NCBI GenBank assembly: GCA_019242385.1
Contig: JAFAVO010000061.1
Location: 1 to 9,575, forward strand
Direction: 5' to 3'
DNA from: Gammaproteobacteria bacterium
Lineage (GTDB): Bacteria; Pseudomonadota; Gammaproteobacteria; Steroidobacterales; Steroidobacteraceae
Length of the DNA: 9,575 nucleotides
The notes under the pieces are model-generated. The model saw nothing but the letters and a program-made list of their open reading frames with translations. It was not told the DNA's origin and searched no databases. Positions 1 through 5,532 of the stretch are shown here, in pieces. Both the position numbers and the translations under genes were made by a program. Position 1 is the first letter of the stretch, and every line of letters begins with the position of its first letter.

Positions 1-1
1 C

Positions 2-2833
2 GAGGGCCAGTCGCGCAGCTTCATTCAGTTCAACATCGGCACACCGATCGACCGTGCGGTCGCCGACGTGCGCGATGCGGTCGCCAAGGTGCGCGTCGAC
101 CTGCCGCAGGGCATTCAGGAGCCGACGGTCCAGCGCATCGATATCGACGGCGAGGCGATCGTCGCCTATGCGGTGAGCTCGAGCAGCCTCTCGCAGGAGG
201 ATCTCTCCTGGTTCGTCGACAACACCATCACCAAGCGGCTGCTCGCGGTGGAAGGTGTATCGCAGGTCACCCGGGGCGGCGGGGTGAGTCGCGAGATCCG
301 CGTGGAGCTCGATCCGGCGCGAATGCAGGCGCTCGGGGTCACCGCGGCCGAGGTCAATCAACAGTTGCGCACCCTGAATCTCGATTCGCCGGGCGGCCGC
401 GCGGAGATCGGCGGCGGCGAGCAGGCGATCCGCGTTCTCGGTGAGGCGCGCAGCGCCAAAGCGCTCGGCGATGCGCAGATCATGCTGCGCGGCGGACGGT
501 TTGCGCGGCTCTCGGATCTCGCCACCGTCAAGGACAGCGTCGCCGAGATCCGCTCGCTCGCGCGGCTGAACAGCCGGCCCGCAACCTTGTTCAGCGTGTA
601 CAAGGCCAAGGGCAGCTCCGACGTGAACGTGCTGACCGCAGTACAGCGCGAGCTCGCGAAGATCGAGAAGGAAAATCCCCAGGTGGTCCTCTCGCAGGCC
701 TACACCTCGGTGGATTACACCAAGGGAACCTACCACTCCGCGATGGAGGCGCTGGTGGAGGGCTCGATCCTCGCGGTGCTGGTGGTCTTCCTCTTCCTGC
801 GCAACGTGCGCGCCACGCTGATCGCGGCGCTCGCGATCCCGCTCTCGGCCATTCCGGCCTTCGCCTTCATGCAGTGGATGGGCTTCACGCTGAATCAGGT
901 GAGCCTGCTGGCGCTGTCGCTGGTCGCGGGTGTCCTGGTCGATGACGCCATCGTCGAGATCGAGAACATCGTGCGCCATATGCGCATGGGCAAGAGCGGC
1001 TATCAGGCCGCGCTCGACGCCGCCGATGAAATCGGCCTCGCCGTGGTGGCGACCTCCGCCACCATCATCGCGGTGTTCCTGCCGGTGAGCTTCATGGGCG
1101 GCATCACCGGGCAGTATTTCAAGCAGTTCGGACTCACGGTTGCGGCGGCGGTGTTCTTCTCGCTGTTGGTCGCGCGCCTGATCACCCCGGTGCTCGCCGC
1201 CTACACGCTCAAGTCCGACCGCATCGCCGCGCACGCCGATGGGCCGATCATGGATTGGTACCAGCGCGTGTTGCGCTGGAGCACACGCCATCGCTGGAAG
1301 ACGCTCGGCGCCGGCGCGGCCTTCTTTGCGCTGTCGATCCTCGGACTGGCGTGGACTCCGACGGAGTTCATACCCGCCTCCGATGTGAGCTGGACCATGC
1401 TCAATGTCGAGCTGCCGGCGGGCGCGCGGCTCGAGGACACCGCCGCCGTGTCCGCCGCCGCCTATCGCATCCTCGCGCGCCAGCCGGAAGTCGCTTCGAT
1501 AGTGGAACAGATCGGCGGAGATGAGTTCGGCGAGGTGCGCGTCGCCAACCTGTTCATCACCCTGGTGCAGCCCGGGCATCGCAAGGTCAGCCAGCGCCAG
1601 TGGGAGGATCGGGTCATCAGGGACCTGGCGACCATTCCCGACGCCCGCATCCATTTCAACCGCAACAACGATAACGGCCGCGACATCACCATCTACATCA
1701 CCGGCGACAACACCCAGCTCACCGAGTCCTCCGCGCGCCAGGTGGTGGAGCAGATGCGCCAGCTGCCGATGCTGCGCGATGTAGGCATCGATGGCGACAT
1801 GCCGCGCCCGGAGATCCTCGTCAAGCCGCACCTCGACCTGGCTTCGCAGCTCGGGGTGACGGTGGCATCGCTCAGCGACACCATCCGCATCGCCACACTC
1901 GGCGATCTCGATCAGAACAGCGCCAAATTCTCCCTCGGCGACCGCCAGGTGCCGATCCGCGTGAGCCTCGCCGCGGATCAGCGCCGCGATCTCTCGACGC
2001 TCGAGAATCTGCCCGTGCCGACCGCGGCCGGCGGCGCAGTACCGCTCAAGGCGGTGGCCGACATCAGCTTCGGACAAGGTCCGACGCGTGTGCGGCGCTA
2101 CAACCAGTCGCGGCGTCTGTCGGTCGTGGCGGACCTCAACAACGGCGCGAAGCTCGGTCCCGCCATGGAGAAGATCAAGGCGCTGCCCGCCCTGAAGAAC
2201 CTGCCCCCGGGAGTGCGTCAGGTCGATGTCGGCAATGCGAAATACATGGCGGAGCTCATCACCAACTTCTCAATAGCGCTGGTGACCGGCATCCTCATGG
2301 TGTTCGCGGTGCTGGTGCTGCTGTTCGCGCGGGTGTTGCAGCCGATCACCATTCTCGGCTCGCTGCTGCTGTCCTTCGGCGGGGCGGTCGCGGCGCTGCT
2401 GCTCACCGGTAGCGCCCTGTCACTCGGCGCCATGATCGGCTTTCTGATGCTGATGGGCATCGTCGCCAAGAATGCGATCCTGCTGGTCGACTTCGCCATC
2501 GAGGAAATGCGCGCCGGGCGGGACCGGCTGACCGCCATCCTCGAGGCGGGCCACCAGCGGGCGCGCCCGATCGTCATGACCACCGTCGCTATGATCGCGG
2601 GCATGCTGCCTGTGGCGGTCGGGCTCGGCGGAGATACCTCTTTCCGCCAGCCGATGGCCATCGCGGTCATCGGCGGGCTGATCACCTCCACCGCCTTGAC
2701 ACTGGTGATCGTGCCCGCGGCGTTCACGCTCATCGATGACATCGAGCGCTGGCTCGCGCCGAAGTTCGGGCGCGTGCTCACGTCGCAGTCGCAGCCGCCG
2801 GCACCGCCCGCACACCCCCATCCGGTAAAATGA
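2..2833 (+). CDS. RND (HAE1/AcrB-type) multidrug efflux pump permease, 5'-truncated by the window edge
   Basis: This is the inner-membrane, proton-driven subunit of a tripartite RND efflux pump, which takes substrates from the periplasm or outer leaflet and passes them to an adaptor and an outer-membrane channel. The frame is open from base 2 with no start, and 943 codons are visible. HAE1 pumps are about 1,020-1,050 residues, so roughly the first 80-100 (first membrane helix and start of the porter domain) are missing. The porter domain comes first, followed by a helix block at about 740-1220. That block carries the VDDAIVEIEN motif, whose two Asp codons at 941-946 match the AcrB D407/D408 proton relay. 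A second porter/docking half follows, then a second helix block at about 2260-2740. There GIVAKNAILLVDF has its Lys codon at 2468-2470, equivalent to AcrB K940. The tail is Pro/His-rich. Adaptor and outer-membrane genes are not in view. The substrate is unknown; the relay residues indicate a working pump. Confidence 0.95.
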   Translation, partial: EGQSRSFIQFNIGTPIDRAVADVRDAVAKVRVDLPQGIQEPTVQRIDIDGEAIVAYAVSSSSLSQEDLSWFVDNTITKRLLAVEGVSQVTRGGGVSREIRVELDPARMQALGVTAAEVNQQLRTLNLDSPGGRAEIGGGEQAIRVLGEARSAKALGDAQIMLRGGRFARLSDLATVKDSVAEIRSLARLNSRPATLFSVYKAKGSSDVNVLTAVQRELAKIEKENPQVVLSQAYTSVDYTKGTYHSAMEALVEGSILAVLVVFLFLRNVRATLIAALAIPLSAIPAFAFMQWMGFTLNQVSLLALSLVAGVLVDDAIVEIENIVRHMRMGKSGYQAALDAADEIGLAVVATSATIIAVFLPVSFMGGITGQYFKQFGLTVAAAVFFSLLVARLITPVLAAYTLKSDRIAAHADGPIMDWYQRVLRWSTRHRWKTLGAGAAFFALSILGLAWTPTEFIPASDVSWTMLNVELPAGARLEDTAAVSAAAYRILARQPEVASIVEQIGGDEFGEVRVANLFITLVQPGHRKVSQRQWEDRVIRDLATIPDARIHFNRNNDNGRDITIYITGDNTQLTESSARQVVEQMRQLPMLRDVGIDGDMPRPEILVKPHLDLASQLGVTVASLSDTIRIATLGDLDQNSAKFSLGDRQVPIRVSLAADQRRDLSTLENLPVPTAAGGAVPLKAVADISFGQGPTRVRRYNQSRRLSVVADLNNGAKLGPAMEKIKALPALKNLPPGVRQVDVGNAKYMAELITNFSIALVTGILMVFAVLVLLFARVLQPITILGSLLLSFGGAVAALLLTGSALSLGAMIGFLMLMGIVAKNAILLVDFAIEEMRAGRDRLTAILEAGHQRARPIVMTTVAMIAGMLPVAVGLGGDTSFRQPMAIAVIGGLITSTALTLVIVPAAFTLIDDIERWLAPKFGRVLTSQSQPPAPPAHPHPVK

Positions 2834-2837
2834 GCGG

Positions 2838-3788
2838 ATGCTCACCGAGGTCGGCGCCGGGAACTCCACAACCTCGAGCGGTTCGGGCACGCCCCTAGGG
2901 GGCCGCCCGGCGTGGTGGGCTCGGCTCCTCGCCCGGGCGCCGCTGCGGGCGCTCTATGGCTTCGCAAGTTTCATCGGCTGGCTCACCTTCCGCTTCTTCC
3001 CCTACCGCGAGAGGGTGGTCCTCGAGAACCTGCGCAAGGCCTTCCCTTCCTTCAGCGAGGCGCAGCTGCGCGAGGTGATGCGCGCCTATTACCATGGTTT
3101 CGCCCAGATGCTGGTGGAGATCATCAAGGGTGTGCGCATGCCCGCAGCGGAGCTGTACCGGCGCGTCCGGATCATCAATCTCGAGGCGCCGCGCACCTTC
3201 CTCGCCCAGGGTCAATCCGTGCTGCTCGTGGCCGCGCACCAGTGCAATTGGGAATGGATGCTGCTCGCCCTGTCGCTCGAGCTCGGCTACCCGGTCGATG
3301 CGGCCTACAAGCCGCTGGTGAATGCGTGGGCGGAAAAGGAGATGAAGAAGTTGCGCACCCGCTTCGGCAGCCGCCTGGTGCCCGCCAAGGATCTGCTGGC
3401 CGACATCATCAAGCGTCGGGACGTCGTGCGCGCCATCGCTATGGTGGCGGATCAGGAGCCGACAACCAGCGAGCACAAGTACTGGACCCGCTTCCTCGGG
3501 CGCGACACGGCCTTCTACGTGGGCCCCGAGGAGATCGCACGGGCTACACACTTTCCGGTGTTCTTCATCGCCATGCGCCGCCAGGCGCGCGGCTACTACG
3601 AGATGGAGTTTCAGCTGCTCGCCGGGCGTGGCGAGGCTGGACGCCCCGGTGAGCTCACCGAGCGCTACGCGCGACTGGTCGAGCAGCAGATCCATGCCGC
3701 CCCGCCCGACTGGCCCTGGTCGCACAAGCGCTGGAAGCTCAAGCGGTCGGTGTACCAGAGCCGCCCGCGCCAGGCCCCGGTAGGGTGA
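2838..3788 (+). CDS. LpxL/HtrB-family lipid A (lysophospholipid) acyltransferase
   Basis: A 316-residue member of the LpxL/LpxM family, which transfers a fatty acyl chain to lipid A precursors at the cytoplasmic face of the inner membrane. The catalytic HX4(D/E) motif is visible as AAHQCNWEWM with His134 and Glu139. MVADQEP follows at 202-208, then WTRFLGR and YVGPEEIAR, and the usual WPWSHKRWK ending. The N-terminal RALYGFASFIGWLTFRFFPY stretch fits the membrane-associated helix of the family. Residues 1-25 are an unconserved Ser/Gly/Thr-rich extension, but no other ATG or GTG lies in frame before the helix, so 2838 is kept as the start. The start is 4 bases after the pump's stop and has only a weak GAGCGG upstream, suggesting translational coupling. 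Which acyl chain and position it modifies, or whether it acts on another lipid, cannot be told here, so no symbol is given. Confidence 0.9.
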   Translation: MLTEVGAGNSTTSSGSGTPLGGRPAWWARLLARAPLRALYGFASFIGWLTFRFFPYRERVVLENLRKAFPSFSEAQLREVMRAYYHGFAQMLVEIIKGVRMPAAELYRRVRIINLEAPRTFLAQGQSVLLVAAHQCNWEWMLLALSLELGYPVDAAYKPLVNAWAEKEMKKLRTRFGSRLVPAKDLLADIIKRRDVVRAIAMVADQEPTTSEHKYWTRFLGRDTAFYVGPEEIARATHFPVFFIAMRRQARGYYEMEFQLLAGRGEAGRPGELTERYARLVEQQIHAAPPDWPWSHKRWKLKRSVYQSRPRQAPVG

Positions 3789-3822
3789 AAAATACCGGCC
3801 CGCTCATCCTTGCGCGGACCGG
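3788..3822 (-). terminator. Intrinsic terminator of the ribF-ileS-lspA-ispH operon
   Basis: Read on the minus strand, CCGGTCCGC (3822-3814) pairs with GCGGGCCGG (3803-3795). This gives a 9-bp stem with one U-G wobble and a 10-base loop, followed directly by TATTTTT (3794-3788). On the plus strand the same stem has a C-A mismatch and no following U-run, so it should work mainly on minus-strand transcripts. It lies about 170 bases past the ispH stop. The U-tract ends on the last base of the TGA of the convergent acyltransferase gene. An alternative 7-bp pairing, CCCGCTC (3830-3824) with GAGCGGG (3805-3799), competes with it. Confidence 0.72.
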
Positions 3823-3860
3823 CGAGCGGGGGCCTCAGTGGCTCCCCAGGGGGGTACCTA

Positions 3861-3942
3861 CCGGTGGCGTCACAGGCGAAGCTCATCGAGCGCACGACCG
3901 GCACCGCCCCGGTATTCGAAGGCGAGTGTGCGCCGGTGGCGT
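3861..3942. repeat. Pair of 10-base direct repeats in the convergent spacer
   Basis: CCGGTGGCGT occurs at 3861-3870 and again at 3933-3942. Both copies are followed by (C/T)AC, so 12 of 13 bases match. They lie in the non-coding spacer between the convergent acyltransferase and ispH genes. The rest of the spacer (3823-3991) shows no gene with family resemblance, no tRNA and no plus-strand terminator with a U-run. The repeat may be chance in GC-rich DNA. Confidence 0.3.
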
Positions 3943-3991
3943 TACGGTTTGATGGGGGGAGTGTTGCAGCGGAGCGAGAAGTCCGTTCCCG

Positions 3992-4957
3992 TCAGCCCTC
4001 GCCGTCGCGGCTTCTTTCCAGCGCCCGCCGCAGCTCGCGCGGCAGCGTGAAGACCACCCGTTCCTCGCGCCCCCTCACCTCGCGTGGAGTCTGTGCGCCC
4101 CAGCTCGCAAGCTGCTCGAGCACCTGTTGGACGAGGATCTCGGGAGCGGAGGCGCCAGCGGTGACACCCACCTTGGTCTTGCCGTCGAGCCATTCCCGGC
4201 GCAGGTCGATCGGTCCATCGATCAGGTAACCCGGAACCCCCATGCGCTCGGCGAGCTCGCGCAGGCGGTTGGAGTTGGAGCTCGCGCGCGAGCCGACCAC
4301 CAGTAGGACGTCGCACTCCTCGAGCAGCTTCTTCACCGCGTCCTGCCGGTTCTGCGTGGCATAGCAGATGTCCTCGCGGCGCGGGGTGGCGAGCTGCGGG
4401 AAGCGTTGCTTGAGCGCCGCCACGATCTCGGCCGTGTCATCCACCGACAGCGTCGTCTGGGTGACGAAGGCGAGGTTCAGGGGATCACGCACCTCGAGAG
4501 CGGCGACATCCTCGCGCCTCTGCACCAGGTGCATGTGTCCGCCGTTCGAGCCGTCGAAGCGGCCCATGGTGCCCTCGACCTCGGGGTGGCCCGCATGGCC
4601 GATGAGGATGACGTCGCGGCCTTCGCGCGCATAACGCTGCACCTCCATGTGCACCTTGGTGACGAGCGGACAGGTGGCGTCGAACACCGTGAGCGCCCGC
4701 TCGCGCGCCTCCTGCTCGATGGCGGTCGATACGCCGTGCGCGGAGAAGATGACGGTCGCGCCGTGCGGCACCTCGCCCAGCTCCTCGACGAAGATCGCAC
4801 CGAGGCCGCGCAGCCGCTCGACCACGTGGCGGTTGTGCACCACCTCGTGACGCACGTAGATCGGCGCGCCGAACAGCTCGAGGGCGCGCTCGACGATATC
4901 GATCGCCCGGTCGACCCCGGCGCAGAAGCCGCGCGGATTGGCGAGCAGAACCTGCAT
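3992..4957 (-). CDS. ispH: 4-hydroxy-3-methylbut-2-enyl diphosphate reductase (IspH/LytB)
   Basis: IspH is the cytoplasmic [4Fe-4S] enzyme that reduces HMBPP to IPP and DMAPP, the last step of the MEP isoprenoid pathway. The protein is 321 residues, a normal length. Cluster ligands are Cys12 (NPRGFCAGV), Cys96 (DATCPLVTKVH) and Cys198 (EDICYATQNRQ), against 12, 96 and 197 in E. coli. Substrate residues His41 (EVVHN), His74 (SAHGV) and His124 with Glu126 (GHAGHPEVEGT) are all present, as are TQTTLS and VVGSRASSNSNRL. The open frame continues upstream to 5206, but homology begins at MQVLLANPRG. The ATG at 4957-4955 shares one base with the lspA TGA (TGATG), and an AGGAGG sits 8 bases upstream. 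It is the last gene of the ribF operon. In E. coli fkpB lies between lspA and ispH; here nothing does. Confidence 0.97.
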   Translation of the reverse strand: MQVLLANPRGFCAGVDRAIDIVERALELFGAPIYVRHEVVHNRHVVERLRGLGAIFVEELGEVPHGATVIFSAHGVSTAIEQEARERALTVFDATCPLVTKVHMEVQRYAREGRDVILIGHAGHPEVEGTMGRFDGSNGGHMHLVQRREDVAALEVRDPLNLAFVTQTTLSVDDTAEIVAALKQRFPQLATPRREDICYATQNRQDAVKKLLEECDVLLVVGSRASSNSNRLRELAERMGVPGYLIDGPIDLRREWLDGKTKVGVTAGASAPEILVQQVLEQLASWGAQTPREVRGREERVVFTLPRELRRALERSRDGEG

Positions 4958-5532
4958 CAGCTGCGCCTCCTCACGCTGCGGCCCTCCGACCAGGCATCGA
5001 GGAGCAGCAGCACGGCACCGATGGTGATGGCGGAGTCGGCCACGTTGAATGCAGGAAAGTAATGCGCGCCCCAGTGCACGTGGATGAAGTCGACCACGCG
5101 TCCCGTCATGAGCCGATCGATCATGTTGCCGAGTGCGCCACCGACGATGAGCGCCAGCCCGCAGGCGAGCAGTCCGTGAATGCGCGCATCGAGCCGGCGC
5201 AGCCACACGATGAGCGCGGCACTCACCCCGAGTGCCAGCACCACGAATAGCCAGCGCTGCAAGCCCGGCTGGTCCGTCGCGAGGAAGCTGAAGGCGGCGC
5301 CCGTGTTATAGGTGAGGATGATGTCGAGCACCTTGAGCACGTGCACCCGCTCGAGCGGGGCGAAGTGATGGGTGATCCAGAGCTTGACGAGGCGGTCGAG
5401 CACGATCACCGCCACTGAAAGCGGCAGCCAGCGCCAGCCGCTCGCCGCCGCAGGCACCATGCGCCTCACCGCCACCGCCGCGCGCACCGGCGGAGGCGGC
5501 GCAGCGGCGCTTTCCCTTTCGACCTCGCTCAT
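4957..5532 (-). CDS. lspA: Lipoprotein signal peptidase (signal peptidase II)
   Basis: LspA is the inner-membrane aspartyl protease that cleaves prolipoprotein signal peptides just before the lipidated Cys. The 191-residue protein shows four hydrophobic segments, at about 35-53, 93-112, 120-136 and 160-182. YNTGAAFSF (75-83), GGALGNMIDR (131-140), VVDF with catalytic Asp148 and FNVADS with catalytic Asp166 are all present. The 18-residue spacing of the two Asp equals that of E. coli D123/D141. Relative to E. coli there is an N-terminal extension of about 25 residues containing AAAPPPPV. An internal Met25 (5458-5460) would give an E. coli-like protein. The first ATG is preferred because it overlaps the ileS stop as ATGA and has a good GGGAG ribosome site, whereas Met25 has only GAGG close by. 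Confidence 0.96.
   Translation of the reverse strand: MSEVERESAAAPPPPVRAAVAVRRMVPAAASGWRWLPLSVAVIVLDRLVKLWITHHFAPLERVHVLKVLDIILTYNTGAAFSFLATDQPGLQRWLFVVLALGVSAALIVWLRRLDARIHGLLACGLALIVGGALGNMIDRLMTGRVVDFIHVHWGAHYFPAFNVADSAITIGAVLLLLDAWSEGRSVRRRS
4966..4971 (-). promoter_or_regulatory. Shine-Dalgarno of ispH, inside the lspA coding end
   Basis: On the minus strand AGGAGG (4971-4966) stands 8 bases before the ispH ATG at 4957. It fixes that start over the longer open frame, which continues upstream to 5206. Confidence 0.75.

Noticed and set aside
3110..3117. GCTGGTGG (E. coli Chi-like octamer), also near 750 and 780
   Set aside because: The copies lie in coding DNA of matching composition, and Chi sequence is lineage-specific, so no function can be claimed.
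2895..3725. 276-codon minus-strand frame opposite the acyltransferase, and a 246-codon plus-strand frame at 2912-3652
   Set aside because: Both are shadows of the LpxL-family gene. Neither shows domain motifs, and composition follows the GC bias.
3810..4229. Plus-strand frame spanning the convergent spacer and the ispH end
   Set aside because: Its first part is Ser/Arg/Gly-rich without known motifs and the rest is antisense to conserved IspH residues. There is no supporting ribosome site.
4406..5062. 218-codon plus-strand frame opposite ispH/lspA
   Set aside because: It is His/Arg/Asp-rich mirror-image translation of ispH codons with no family resemblance.
4958..5206. Longer ispH start with an 83-residue N-terminal extension
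   Set aside because: The extension is out-of-frame translation of lspA. Homology, the AGGAGG site and the Cys12 position all fix the start at 4957.
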